A DNA stretch of 64,000 nt, taken from positions 1 through 64,000 of IMG/VR virus record IMGVR_UViG_3300037069_000769; one strand, 5' to 3'. Position numbers and translations under genes: made by a program. Below are positions 45,508 to 54,402 of this stretch, one piece after another. The notes under the pieces were generated by a model. The model ran no database searches. It was not told the DNA's origin and saw only the letters and a program-made list of their open reading frames with translations. The number at the start of each line of letters is the position of its first letter. Within the stretch, counting starts at the first letter, position 1. Source of the DNA: a virus.

Positions 45508-46365
45508 ATGAAGTGGCTGTTTCAACTGATCTCCGCTCTGTACCGTGCCTATACCCCCGGCAGCTTGTTCGGTCAGACTACCGTTTTGAACTTCAAGTCT
45601 GAGTGTAGAGATTCAGATGGGAAACTTCGCTGGACGGATGATGTAAACCTCCCAGTGGTGATTGCTGGCAATATCCTTCCGCTATTGGGGCTGTTTGTAG
45701 CGTTGTCGCTGCTAGTGCCATACGGCAGTTGGATCGCCTTGGGGTTAGTGACCACCGCGGGCCTCAATAAGTTGCTTGACGCAACCGTTAAGACTGGTTT
45801 GACTTCGCCCGCATGGTACGTTGGGCTTATTGGGGCTAAAGTTACTGACGGTGCGATGACGGCATCGTCGGCTACTTTGACTTCGGCAAGTAATCCGTTT
45901 GCATCCGGTGATGTTGGCTTGCATATCATTGTTCGTGGTGCGGGAGCGGCTGGAGCCGATCTTTACACTACGATCAGTGCTTATACTAATGCTGGCCAAG
46001 TTACTCTGGCGGCTACGGCTGGGACAACTGTAAGTGGGGCTGGGGTAGCCTTCGATCCCCGTCCTGCTGACACGATGGCCTCGCATTCGTTTGTAAGTGT
46101 TACTCCGTTCAGTAACTCTACTCGACCTGCTTGGACTCCGGGCAGCATCTCTGCGGGGTCTGTGAGTAATTCGGGTTCTCCCGCAGTGTTCACCGTCAAT
46201 GCTTCGTCATACGTGTTCGGGGCGTTTCTTGCTGACGATAGCGGTGTTAGCGGTACTACCGGAACTCTGTACGGAGGATCAATGTTTACTGGAGGTATCG
46301 CTCGGCAGGTGGCCAGTGGTGATACTTTGACTGTAACTGGGACTCTTACAGTGACGGCAGCATGA
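45508..46365 (+). CDS. Phage structural protein with fibre-type domains
   Basis: 285 aa from ATG 45508. An N-terminal hydrophobic segment (ILPLLGLFVALSLLVPYG, about 46-63), then A-S-G-D-V-G-L-H-I-I-V-R-G (about 130-142), a module also seen in the fibre at 42691, and Gly/Ser/Thr-rich strands to the end. Likely part of a tail or head appendage. Confidence 0.55.
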   Translation: MKWLFQLISALYRAYTPGSLFGQTTVLNFKSECRDSDGKLRWTDDVNLPVVIAGNILPLLGLFVALSLLVPYGSWIALGLVTTAGLNKLLDATVKTGLTSPAWYVGLIGAKVTDGAMTASSATLTSASNPFASGDVGLHIIVRGAGAAGADLYTTISAYTNAGQVTLAATAGTTVSGAGVAFDPRPADTMASHSFVSVTPFSNSTRPAWTPGSISAGSVSNSGSPAVFTVNASSYVFGAFLADDSGVSGTTGTLYGGSMFTGGIARQVASGDTLTVTGTLTVTAA

Positions 46366-46721
46366 CCACAACCTTTGAGGTAGATCAGGGAACATCTGCT
46401 AGATACTCTGCTACTCTGGTGGATGAGAATAGTGACCCCATTTCTGGGGCCGATCTCTTTTCATTAGTGTTGACGCTAACTGCTGCTGATGGGAGTTATA
46501 TTAACTCTCGAAATAGTCAGAATGTGTTAAACGCTAATGGAGTGACTGTGGATGATAGTGGGGTATTAGTGTGGGACTTGGCTCCCGCAGATAATCCTAT
46601 TGTAAGCTCTATCGGGCTCGGTGGGGTTGAGGAGCACGACGCTCTATTTGAGTTTACGTGGTCGGGTGGGGCAAAAGCTGCCAAGCATCGAATTTCCCTG
46701 CTGGTAACTAAGTTGAAATAG
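46362..46721 (+). CDS. Hypothetical Ig-like protein
   Basis: 119 aa, ATGA overlap. Strand-rich, with S-A-R-Y-S-A-T-L-V-D-E-N-S-D-P-I, an Ig-like pattern found in phage decoration proteins. The stop is at the boundary with the palindrome preceding the protease. Confidence 0.6.
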   Translation: MTTTFEVDQGTSARYSATLVDENSDPISGADLFSLVLTLTAADGSYINSRNSQNVLNANGVTVDDSGVLVWDLAPADNPIVSSIGLGGVEEHDALFEFTWSGGAKAAKHRISLLVTKLK

Positions 46722-46735
46722 TGCAAACGTTTGCA
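46722..46735. repeat. TGCAAACGTTTGCA dispersed palindrome
   Basis: Perfect copy directly after the 46362 gene and 21 nt before the ATG at 46757. Confidence 0.95.
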
Positions 46736-46756
46736 ATTTCCTCACAGGTGTGTAGC

Positions 46757-48277
46757 ATGGCAAATGCTGACGGTAAAGAGCTTCTGATGCTTAGCTCCCC
46801 TGTGGGCTTTGTGCTGGAGGAGGTGGATGCGACTCAGACACCTTTAGCGATTAAAGGATTTGTGTCTGTGGAGAGTAAGGACCGCAGTGGGGACTTTGTT
46901 CCCGCTGATGGCTTCTCGATTCAGCAGTTTATGTCGGCTCCGACGATGCTGGTGAATCATGCTTACTGGAACGATGAATTCGGTAATAAGGTTGGAGTCG
47001 GAAGACCTCTTTCCTTGACCGTTGCTAAGCTTGCTTCCATTGCTGGAGACGATGCTAACTGGGCCATCCTCGACGCTGTTAGCGGAGAGCAGGTTAATAC
47101 TTTTCCGAAAGCTAAGGTTCCCAATTTGACTGCTGGGGACCGTGGTTTGTTTGTAACCGCCGAGGTGACTAGATGGGATGTCGCTCAGATGGTTGCTCGG
47201 GGAGAGCTGGGAGCCTTCTCATGGAGGGGATTGGCTCAAGTTGATTACGTTGTGGGAAAAAACAGTGAGATCATACGTCGTCTGACCGGCATTGATTTGT
47301 GGGAAGTTAGTCTTGTAAACGTTCCCAACAACCCCAACGCTACATTCACTGTCGGTAAGAGTGTTCAGGGAGTTCGTGTTGCCAAGTCCCGCTTTGAGGG
47401 GGCTGGAGTAGCTTCAGAGTATCTAAAGTGTCATGGCGTTTGCCCATGTGACTTGCGTGAGGATAGCGATTTCTATTACGCATCTTTGAAGCCTGTGTCA
47501 TCCTTTGCGGCCAAATCCTTGGTATTGACTAAGATGGCTGATGGGGTGGAGATGATTGCCGGAGAAACTGCTGCACCTCCTATGAGTACGATTGCGTGGG
47601 ACGAACGTGCTTTAGGTGCTGAACTTGTTGCAAAACTCGCTTTATTTGAAAAGGAAGGGACGATGACTGAAGCTGCCAAAACGGCACCCGCTGCTGAGGG
47701 TACTGTTGTGAATCCTCCTGCTGCGACTGACGTCGCGAACGCTGCGGGCAAGAAGAAGTCTCAAAAGGACTGTGGGCCGAGTCAGACCTACGATCCCGAT
47801 CAGGACGAGTGCGTTGCTTCCAAGACCGCTGAGTCTGCCGAAGCCGCGATGAAGAATTTGGGCGAGATGCTTGCCACTAAGACGGTTGAAGGACTCACTG
47901 CCGCTTTGACCCCGGTCTTCGCTGAGATGACCAAGTCCATGACGACCCTCTCTGAGGGTATGCAGAGTATTGCCACCAAGATGGCTGAGTCTCCGACGGC
48001 TGCACCCGCTGCCGCTCCTGTGACGACTCCGGCTGTCGAAACGGCTAAAAACGAAGTCGTATCGGACCCCGTTACCGTATCGAAGTCCGCCGAAGCCTTG
48101 CAGGCCATTTTGGCTCCGCTGGTCAAAGTGGTCGCGGATGTGCAGAAGGCTGTTGATACCGTGTCAAAGACGACTCCGGCCCCGATTGTTCGGGATGAGC
48201 GTATTGACACGTCGAAGACTGTTGCTGAGTCGCCGAATTCGGTGTTCGACAACATCTTTGCGTTCACCAAGAAGTAA
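46757..48277 (+). CDS. Prohead protease with scaffold-like C terminus
   Basis: 506 aa. The first ~210 residues carry an HK97-type prohead protease pattern: M-L-V-N-H-A-Y (about 63-69, His), A-F-S-W-R-G (about 155-160, Ser) and L-W-E-V-S-L-V-N-V-P-N-N-P (about 185-197). The Ala/Thr-rich, mostly helical remainder would be the scaffold, as in fused protease-scaffold proteins. A C-x-D-P...D-P-D-Q-D-E-C insert occurs near 340. Next gene is the capsid. Confidence 0.82.
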   Translation: MANADGKELLMLSSPVGFVLEEVDATQTPLAIKGFVSVESKDRSGDFVPADGFSIQQFMSAPTMLVNHAYWNDEFGNKVGVGRPLSLTVAKLASIAGDDANWAILDAVSGEQVNTFPKAKVPNLTAGDRGLFVTAEVTRWDVAQMVARGELGAFSWRGLAQVDYVVGKNSEIIRRLTGIDLWEVSLVNVPNNPNATFTVGKSVQGVRVAKSRFEGAGVASEYLKCHGVCPCDLREDSDFYYASLKPVSSFAAKSLVLTKMADGVEMIAGETAAPPMSTIAWDERALGAELVAKLALFEKEGTMTEAAKTAPAAEGTVVNPPAATDVANAAGKKKSQKDCGPSQTYDPDQDECVASKTAESAEAAMKNLGEMLATKTVEGLTAALTPVFAEMTKSMTTLSEGMQSIATKMAESPTAAPAAAPVTTPAVETAKNEVVSDPVTVSKSAEALQAILAPLVKVVADVQKAVDTVSKTTPAPIVRDERIDTSKTVAESPNSVFDNIFAFTKK

Positions 48278-48304
48278 GTTCCAATCTCAACTGCATTGTC
48301 GCTT

Positions 48305-48318
48305 TGCAAACGTTTGCA
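48305..48318. repeat. TGCAAACGTTTGCA dispersed palindrome
   Basis: Perfect copy, intergenic between protease and capsid, 26 nt before the ATG at 48345. Confidence 0.95.
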
Positions 48319-48344
48319 AGGGTCACTTTTTTCTGGGGTGTTGA

Positions 48345-49346
48345 ATGACTGCTGAAATCAAGCTTCCGCTTGGCCAGATGTTTTCGAAGTCGGCAATTGA
48401 CGAGACTTCGTTGCCGAACTCCATTCTGAATCGCCAGCAAGCGAATCGATTCATTGACATGGTCGTCGATGAAGCCATTCTGATGAAGAATGTGCGGGTG
48501 GTTCGTACGGATACGAACAAGGGCGAAATCAACAAGTTGGACCTTGGCACCATTGTGACGCAGGGTGCCAGCACTACGAGTCGGGCAACCACTCGTATTC
48601 CGACTGAGAAGGTCGTGACCTATGATACTGAGAAGTATCGGTCGGCCTTCGATCTGAAGACGGACTTCATGGAGGATAACCTTGAGAAGGGCGGAGCCCG
48701 CGATACTCTGCTCGGGATGTTCTCGAAGCGTATGGCAATCGATACTGAGTTGGCTGCCATCGAAGGTGATAGCACGCTCGCGACCGGCGACTCTCAGTCT
48801 GACGAGAACAACCTGCTCGGCGTGAACGACGGATTCAGCAAGATTTTGCTGGCCAACGTTCCCAGTGCTCAGCAGGTGGATGCAAGTGGAGATGCTCCGA
48901 GCAAGCGGCTCTACTACGAGATGAAGCGTCGGATTCCCTCGCGTTATCGCGTTGCGAAACCCGATTACGTGTGGATCGTTCCGTCGGGGCCTGCTGATAA
49001 GTGGAAGCTGGACTGGTCGGATCGTGAAACCGTGGGTGGCGACTCGGCCTTGTCTTCGGGTCTGGTCCCCGGCCCGTGGGGCATTCCGATGCTCGAAGTC
49101 CCGCTGATGCCCGAAGACCTGAGCTTCGGCACCATCGGCACGGATGGATGCCAGATTTGGCTGACCCCGCTCAAGAACCTGATCTACTTTGTCCAGCGGG
49201 ACATCACGATCGAGTTCGACCGCCGCCCGCGTCAGGACGTGTGGGAAGTGACCATCCACTTCCGAGTGGACTTCGAGATTGAGAATACGGAGTTGGTCAT
49301 CATGGCGAAGAATGTTTCGCTGAGTGGCTCCGACTATACCGGCTAA
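48345..49346 (+). CDS. Major capsid protein (HK97-type)
   Basis: 333 aa, following the protease. Contains the typical long-helix entry (NRFIDMVVDEAILMKNVRVV), the P-domain I-P-M-L-E-V-P-L-M-P and the terminal D-I-T-I-E-F-D-R-R-P-R-Q-D of this fold. The whole gene uses C- and G-ending codons more than its neighbours, as is common for abundantly expressed capsid genes. Builds the icosahedral shell around a scaffold. Confidence 0.88.
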   Translation: MTAEIKLPLGQMFSKSAIDETSLPNSILNRQQANRFIDMVVDEAILMKNVRVVRTDTNKGEINKLDLGTIVTQGASTTSRATTRIPTEKVVTYDTEKYRSAFDLKTDFMEDNLEKGGARDTLLGMFSKRMAIDTELAAIEGDSTLATGDSQSDENNLLGVNDGFSKILLANVPSAQQVDASGDAPSKRLYYEMKRRIPSRYRVAKPDYVWIVPSGPADKWKLDWSDRETVGGDSALSSGLVPGPWGIPMLEVPLMPEDLSFGTIGTDGCQIWLTPLKNLIYFVQRDITIEFDRRPRQDVWEVTIHFRVDFEIENTELVIMAKNVSLSGSDYTG

Positions 49347-49359
49347 TCCCCGATGTTTG

Positions 49360-49402
49360 GGCGGCTACTGTGAGCGAAATCTCCGGTAGCCGCCTCTTCC
49401 TT
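49360..49402 (+). terminator. Terminator-like hairpin after capsid
   Basis: GGCGGCTAC (49360-49368) pairs with GTAGCCGCC (49386-49394), followed by TCTTCCTT. Confidence 0.75.
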
Positions 49403-49413
49403 GTGAGGTGCAC

Positions 49414-50589
49414 ATGGATGGGTTCAAGGTAGTGGATGGGGAAGAACCTCGTGCCTCGATTCCTGACGGGTGGTTCAGTAAGTCAGATGGTCCCCCTCTT
49501 AGAGTTGCGTTGAAGTTTGTTGGCGGAGTTGGTGACATTACGATGGCTATAGGGGGCACAGCTTCAGCCCTCGACGGGCGGTCTTGTTTCGTTGACGCCT
49601 TTGTTCTGCCTCACCAAGTTAAGTATGCTGCGATACTCTCAGGCATTCGTAAGGCATACCCCGTTGCAAGTTGGAATGAGCCTGAAACACGTTTTCAGTA
49701 TGATGTGGTCATTGACTTCGCAGGTGTTCTGAATAACGCCCGAAGCTTGAAGGCCAAAGATTACTACGAATTGATTAGCGAGCGGGTGGGCACGTTAGTC
49801 AAGCCGGGATCGTATTTGGGATTTACGTTTAAGCCTCAACCGGTAGCATGTGTGGCACTTCACCCCGGAGCAAGTAACCCGAACCGACGTTGGCCTTATT
49901 CAAATTGGGATAAGTTAGCATACATGCTGGCATCCCGAGAGCTAGAAGTGTTGTGGCTTGGAACCCGTGACGATTACGGGTTTAACGACGAGAAATGCGG
50001 AATTTGGAAGCTGAGTGATTACTACGAAGATTTGGTAACTCAGACCAAGAAGCTTGCCACGTTCCGATATTTCATTGGAAATGATTCAGGATTTGCACAC
50101 ATCGCCGGCCTGCTAGGCGTACCCGGAGTGGTACTGTTTAGTTCGACCCACCCCGACGATGTGATTGCGAGATACGATTCTTTGAGAGGTGTTCACCGAT
50201 TCGATTTAGTCGGAGAGCCTACTCGAAGTTTGGATAAGAAAGACCGGAGGTCATTGGACGCACTGGAGGCACTTACTCCAGAAGACGTGTTGAATGCCAC
50301 CCCTTTCAAGGATACTCCTGATAAGCAGCAGATAAAAAGGCCGCTGCCTGCTCGAAGACGCAAGATTGTTTTGGTTGGGTCGATCCCACTTGCTGACCGT
50401 TTGTACGAGTTCTTAGCCGATCTATATGATGTGGAACGGAGTAAGAATGTGTCAGAGAACTTAGAGTACGATGGACTCTTGGTTATCTCTGAGGCTGGTT
50501 GTGAATTACGAACGGCAAAAAACGTAAGTAGGGTAAACGTGAGTGACTTTGAAAACGTCACTAGGGCAATCCGTGAACGACTTGCGTAG
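49414..50589 (+). CDS. GT9-like (heptosyltransferase-type) glycosyltransferase
   Basis: 391 aa from ATG 49414 (GTG 49408 possible). V-A-L-H-P-G-A-S-N-P-N-R-R-W-P (about 147-161) and F-I-G-N-D-S-G-F-A-H-I-A (about 223-234) are the donor-site motifs of family 9 enzymes. The C-terminal ~100 residues form a separate, poorly understood part (K-I-V-L-V-G-S-I-P). Location in the capsid region, right after the major capsid gene, suggests the glycan may decorate virion proteins, but this is inference. Confidence 0.75.
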   Translation: MDGFKVVDGEEPRASIPDGWFSKSDGPPLRVALKFVGGVGDITMAIGGTASALDGRSCFVDAFVLPHQVKYAAILSGIRKAYPVASWNEPETRFQYDVVIDFAGVLNNARSLKAKDYYELISERVGTLVKPGSYLGFTFKPQPVACVALHPGASNPNRRWPYSNWDKLAYMLASRELEVLWLGTRDDYGFNDEKCGIWKLSDYYEDLVTQTKKLATFRYFIGNDSGFAHIAGLLGVPGVVLFSSTHPDDVIARYDSLRGVHRFDLVGEPTRSLDKKDRRSLDALEALTPEDVLNATPFKDTPDKQQIKRPLPARRRKIVLVGSIPLADRLYEFLADLYDVERSKNVSENLEYDGLLVISEAGCELRTAKNVSRVNVSDFENVTRAIRERLA

Positions 50590-50640
50590 AAAGCTTCACC
50601 TATGAGCGGAGGCAAGAGCCCCCGGAAAGGAGGTCTTGAG

Positions 50641-51198
50641 ATGGACGAGACCCCCGTAACGGAGAACAGGGTACTTCACAGTAGAATCAACGACATTGAG
50701 GATGATGTTCAAGGGTTCGGGCAACAGCTAGCTAGCGTCAAGTCCGAGGTAGCTCATATCTCACTCGGGCTTGACAAGTTAGCTAAGGGCTTTGAAACTT
50801 TTGCCAGTTCGGTCAGTGTTAGTAACAAACCGAACTGGCAGACGATCGCAGCGTGGGCTGGCCTTGTTATCGGTATCATGGGGTCTTTGGGATACCTATA
50901 CCAACAGCCTTTACAGCAGCGATTGGATAAGATCGACGGAGATATGCCTGCCATACGGCGGGCTACTGCTGAATACCAAGTAAAGTTTGATGGGATCGAG
51001 CGAGAGATCGTACTTCGGGAAGAACTTCAACAGGAACGCCTGAAGAGACTTGACGAAAAGATCGATCTGTACACCAAACTTTCCATTTACGAGCGAGAGC
51101 ATCAACGATCATGGCAGTTACCGCCAACACGACTACCGTCAGCTCCACTGGGCAAGAAGTTTATGTCGGAGATACTGGATGCACCCTCTTCACCGTGA
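50641..51198 (+). CDS. Coiled-coil membrane protein
   Basis: 185 aa from ATG 50641, preceded by GGAAAGGAGG. Coiled coil (about 15-50), a transmembrane helix (about 70-90, IAAWAGLVIGIMGSLGYLY), then another coiled region (about 95-155). It overlaps the next gene by 88 nt with a Pro/Ser-rich tail. Resembles phage structural or XhlA-like helper proteins; the role is not known. Confidence 0.62.
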   Translation: MDETPVTENRVLHSRINDIEDDVQGFGQQLASVKSEVAHISLGLDKLAKGFETFASSVSVSNKPNWQTIAAWAGLVIGIMGSLGYLYQQPLQQRLDKIDGDMPAIRRATAEYQVKFDGIEREIVLREELQQERLKRLDEKIDLYTKLSIYEREHQRSWQLPPTRLPSAPLGKKFMSEILDAPSSP

Positions 51199-51419
51199 CG
51201 GTGCCTTCAACTTCAACGCAGGACGCCCTTGTGAACGTGGCGGGCCTGCACTCCCGATCTACGGACAGCAACAGCACTCCTGTTGACTTCTTCCGCGTGC
51301 GTAAGGGAGCTACCCAAACGTTTCGCATGGAGAAGGGCGGTATTCGCCGAGTGTTTATCAAGGGTGATAGCGGGAATGCTACTGTTGACTGGGGTGTTAC
51401 AGGACGTACCTCTTTCTAG
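51111..51419 (+). CDS. Small head-decoration-like protein
   Basis: 102 aa. Beta-rich throughout (TVTVPSTSTQDALVNV, GATQTFRMEKGGIRRVFI). Overlaps the preceding gene for 88 nt. Size, position before the head-tail connector and strand pattern fit a decoration protein; no specific match. Confidence 0.6.
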   Translation: MAVTANTTTVSSTGQEVYVGDTGCTLFTVTVPSTSTQDALVNVAGLHSRSTDSNSTPVDFFRVRKGATQTFRMEKGGIRRVFIKGDSGNATVDWGVTGRTSF

Positions 51420-51428
51420 GTGGACCGT

Positions 51429-52127
51429 ATGGGAAACTACGCAACCGTAGCAGATGTCCGAAACTTCAAAGTTGCTGGTCAGCCTATCGACCTCTCGGGG
51501 TTGACTGACGTTGATATTGAGGACGACATTGCTTTGGCTGAAGAGGTGGTGGAATTAGTTACGGGGGACATCTTTTACGTTAAGACAGAGACGAATAAGT
51601 TCGACGGATCGGGCCTTTATTCTCTGCACTTTGTCCCTCAGATTCCCTACCAGTTGTTGAGTGTCACCTCGATTGAGGATGTTGATCCCGGCAGTCAGGT
51701 GATGTACACTTACCAACCCACTGACTTCGTGGTGTATCCCTACCATATCGAGTTGACACAGGAATGCGGTGATCCGCGTTACAACTTTGGTAGGTCGGGT
51801 GTTTGGCCCCGAGGTCAGCAAAACATCGTGATTGCGGGAACGTGGGGCAATGCCACCTGCCCTGCGGCAATCAGACGGGCAGTAGTTTTGCTCACTCTTG
51901 AGAGGATCATGCCGGGATCAACTCAAATGATTCCTGACGGGATTGCTCAAGCTCAGTGGCCTGACTATCTCGTGACGTTCAAAGGTCGAGCAGCTCAAGG
52001 AATTACGACAGGGTACGTTGAGGTGGATTTGCTGCTTGAGAAGCACATCAACCATAACGGTATGTTCATCGTGGTGCCCGATCAGAAGCAGACCTATGAC
52101 GGTAACCGGATCAAACTGGTGCACTAA
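51429..52127 (+). CDS. Head-tail connector protein
   Basis: 232 aa (ATG 51429). Begins Y-A-T-V-A-D-V-R, with I-E-D-D-I-A-L-A-E-E-V-V-E-L, and contains Y-T-Y-Q-P-T-D-F-V-V. This arrangement, a helical start with an inserted strand region, resembles head-tail adaptor families (gp6-like). Position after capsid supports this. Motif evidence is moderate. Confidence 0.6.
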   Translation: MGNYATVADVRNFKVAGQPIDLSGLTDVDIEDDIALAEEVVELVTGDIFYVKTETNKFDGSGLYSLHFVPQIPYQLLSVTSIEDVDPGSQVMYTYQPTDFVVYPYHIELTQECGDPRYNFGRSGVWPRGQQNIVIAGTWGNATCPAAIRRAVVLLTLERIMPGSTQMIPDGIAQAQWPDYLVTFKGRAAQGITTGYVEVDLLLEKHINHNGMFIVVPDQKQTYDGNRIKLVH

Positions 52128-52128
52128 C

Positions 52129-52350
52129 ATGAAAAATTGGGGTTTGATACTGTTGGGAATTTTGCTTGGAGCTGCTCCTTTTCTGTTGGTGCTCTTGTAC
52201 GTTTGGTTACTGTTCGCAACTGAAAGTCCTATAGGAGATACTCATGTCGGTTCGTGCGAAGTTTACGTGCTACGAAAAAATCCCCGCGACTGCTCCAGAC
52301 TGCGATGGCGGTCAGGTCAAGTTGAGAGCGGTGATCGACGGCAGTGCTGA
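52129..52350 (+). CDS. Small membrane protein
   Basis: 73 aa. M-K-N-W, then a single transmembrane helix (GLILLGILLGAAPFLLVLLY) and a Cys/Arg-rich tail that overlaps the next gene by 107 nt. It starts 1 nt after the previous stop. Possibly real only through the first ~40 residues. Confidence 0.5.
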   Translation: MKNWGLILLGILLGAAPFLLVLLYVWLLFATESPIGDTHVGSCEVYVLRKNPRDCSRLRWRSGQVESGDRRQC

Positions 52351-52540
52351 GAATGAGGCGTTCTTTCACTACACGCCTTACGGCGAGTTGTCGATGGGAA
52401 CGATCAATCAGGCCGCATTCGATCAGTTTGAGGTAGGGAAGCAGTACTATCTCGACATCTCTTCGGCTGAAGTCCCAACTGTCGCAACTCGTGAGAAGAC
52501 TCCGGATGAAGAGGCTTCTGATCCCAGATACTGCGGTTGA
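52244..52540 (+). CDS. Hypothetical protein
   Basis: 98 aa, ATG after ATAGGAGATACTC. Strand-rich with a charged C terminus (TREKTPDEEASDPRYCG). Probably a structural accessory; the long overlap with the preceding membrane-protein frame means one start or stop may be wrong. Confidence 0.65.
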   Translation: MSVRAKFTCYEKIPATAPDCDGGQVKLRAVIDGSAENEAFFHYTPYGELSMGTINQAAFDQFEVGKQYYLDISSAEVPTVATREKTPDEEASDPRYCG

Positions 52541-52543
52541 TTT

Positions 52544-52557
52544 TGCAAACGTTTGCA
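52544..52557. repeat. TGCAAACGTTTGCA dispersed palindrome
   Basis: Perfect copy, intergenic, 9 nt before the ATG at 52567. Confidence 0.95.
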
Positions 52558-52566
52558 CGGTGATCT

Positions 52567-52947
52567 ATGCCCGCAATTCCCTTGTTTGGTCTGCCTCACA
52601 AGATTGACGTTTACAAACTGGCGGATGCTGACGACGGGGCAGGGGGCGTTATTCCGGGAGGAGCTAGAACTAATCTCTACACTGGGCTTAGGGCTAGAAT
52701 CTCCCGGATGGTGGACAAAGACGAAAACGAACTTTTTGGTCAAGCAACCGGGGAACATTGGCGAGTTGTAGTTGCCCCAAGCAGTATCCCCAAAGGATGC
52801 TTCATCACCCTAAACGCCAATTGTATTCCGGCTCCTCTTGACCAAGGCGAGGTATGTCAGGTGATCTACGCCAAGAAGGAGATCGATCACGTAGGCAACC
52901 ATAACCACACTTCAGTAGTTATGCACCTATGGACTGGTGACAAGTGA
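52567..52947 (+). CDS. Head-tail joining / head-closure protein
   Basis: 126 aa. Pattern I-D-V-Y-K...D-D-G-A-G-G-V-I-P, and G-L-R-A-R-I-S, with V-V-V-A-P and V-I-Y-A-K-K-E, matches phage head-tail joining (H-T join, gp15-like) proteins that plug the portal ring. Overlaps the next gene by 4 nt. Confidence 0.75.
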   Translation: MPAIPLFGLPHKIDVYKLADADDGAGGVIPGGARTNLYTGLRARISRMVDKDENELFGQATGEHWRVVVAPSSIPKGCFITLNANCIPAPLDQGEVCQVIYAKKEIDHVGNHNHTSVVMHLWTGDK

Positions 52948-53441
52948 CCGCAGTACTCTCAGTAACTCTGGATAGTTTAGGTACTATTGACGCTCGCATT
53001 GCTGTGATGATGGCCTCATTTCCCCAAAGATTGGGGCAGGCCATGTTCACTTCAGCGTACGATACGGTAGTGCCTGCGGTTCAAGCTCAGATCAGAGCTA
53101 ACACCTCAGTCTTTCGAGGTGGGTTGCATCAGCGAGTATCTCCCTCAGTTACAGTAAGTAACACTGGTGCAGTTCTCGTAATCGGGTCTTTGGGAGTTCA
53201 GTACGGATTGTTCGTGGAGGAGGGAAGTCTTCCTCGCGTAATGAGTGCGGCGGAAATTAGGCAGATGCCCGCATGGGTAATGGCTAAGGGAATTACGCCT
53301 GATCCCGTAATAGCTGCAAGGATTGCATGGAACATTATCCGAGCAATTCAGTCAAAGGGAAATAAACCTCACCCGTATCTTGTGCCCGCGTGGGTAGCAA
53401 CACGGGATGCGTTCTTTGCTGGCGTCTTAGCGAGGTTCTAG
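52944..53441 (+). CDS. HK97 gp10-like tail component
   Basis: 165 aa, GTG start overlapping the previous stop. Q-A-Q-I-R-A-N-T-S-V...G-L-H-Q-R-V-S, and G-L-F-V-E-E-G, followed by H-P-Y-L-V-P-A-W, is typical for HK97 gp10-family tail-completion proteins. Confidence 0.75.
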   Translation: MTAVLSVTLDSLGTIDARIAVMMASFPQRLGQAMFTSAYDTVVPAVQAQIRANTSVFRGGLHQRVSPSVTVSNTGAVLVIGSLGVQYGLFVEEGSLPRVMSAAEIRQMPAWVMAKGITPDPVIAARIAWNIIRAIQSKGNKPHPYLVPAWVATRDAFFAGVLARF

Positions 53442-53442
53442 T

Positions 53443-53889
53443 ATGCTGGACGCTTTGTACAATGCAATCATTCAAAAACTTCGAGGCGACGGGCAGCTTG
53501 TTAGCTTAACTGAGCATACTGTTTCCCCGCCTGACTTTCGGATAGGTAGAGGGCATCCCACTACGGTAGGCAAAAAGCCTTACCTTGCCGTAGATGCTAT
53601 GGTCTCCACCCCATTGACTCCTGATGTATCGGCAGTTGAGAAAGCACGCATAGTTTTTACTGCGATCTCCTCTGATCCGGTAAAGTGCATGCAAATTGCT
53701 GGACGAGTAAAGGCTCTCCTGAGTAATCAAACGCCTCGTGACTATTGGAACTTCACAAACTCCAGTATTGTAAACAAAGGCACGACCTACAAGGGTTACG
53801 GTAAGATTCTTGAGTATGATGACAACTTGAAATGTTACAGCACCGAAGTTCATGCGGATGCTGTTTGGTCAGACGGCCCCTGTAGTTGA
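53443..53889 (+). CDS. Tail terminator-like protein
   Basis: 148 aa, starting 1 nt after the previous gene. Size, position before the tail tube, and a hydrophobic-strand pattern are consistent with the tail-end-capping protein. There are no diagnostic motifs. Confidence 0.55.
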   Translation: MLDALYNAIIQKLRGDGQLVSLTEHTVSPPDFRIGRGHPTTVGKKPYLAVDAMVSTPLTPDVSAVEKARIVFTAISSDPVKCMQIAGRVKALLSNQTPRDYWNFTNSSIVNKGTTYKGYGKILEYDDNLKCYSTEVHADAVWSDGPCS

Positions 53890-53907
53890 TTCAGTTTGGA
53901 GAGTTAA

Positions 53908-54390
53908 ATGTCTGGAAATGCTAACAACATCTTGGTTGGAGCCGCACAGGTTTCGATCAACGGAAGTGATGTTGGGTACACCAAAGGCGGCAGTCAGGTT
54001 CGCTACGAGCCTGAATTTCTTGACATCATGGCCGATCAGGCTATTGGTGTGGTCAAGAAAAACCGTACTTCTGAACGCATGTACGTGAAGTTTACGGTGC
54101 TGGAGGTGACTCTGGCTCGTATCCGACAGGCGTTTATGATGCCCTCCGCTAACTTGAGCGGCAGCACGTTGACCCTCGGATACAACTCTGCCTGTTGGAC
54201 GGATCAGGTGGCGTTGGTTCTCGTTGGTGTGTCTCCGTCATGCGGAACCCGTACCTTCACCTTCTCCAACTGTACCACCTTCGGCAAGAAGGAGTACAAC
54301 ATGAAGCGTGAGGAAGAGACCATGTTCGAGATGGAGTTTGAAGTCTTGAAGAATTCCAGTGGAGTCTTCGGGACGATCATTGACTCGTAA
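53908..54390 (+). CDS. Major tail tube protein
   Basis: 160 aa. Strand-rich with G-A-A-Q-V-S-I-N-G-S-D-V-G-Y-T-K-G-G (about 11-28), typical for tail tube subunits, and the position is as expected. GAGAGTTAA precedes the ATG. Confidence 0.65.
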   Translation: MSGNANNILVGAAQVSINGSDVGYTKGGSQVRYEPEFLDIMADQAIGVVKKNRTSERMYVKFTVLEVTLARIRQAFMMPSANLSGSTLTLGYNSACWTDQVALVLVGVSPSCGTRTFTFSNCTTFGKKEYNMKREEETMFEMEFEVLKNSSGVFGTIIDS

Positions 54391-54402
54391 AGGGGGTGAT
54401 CC

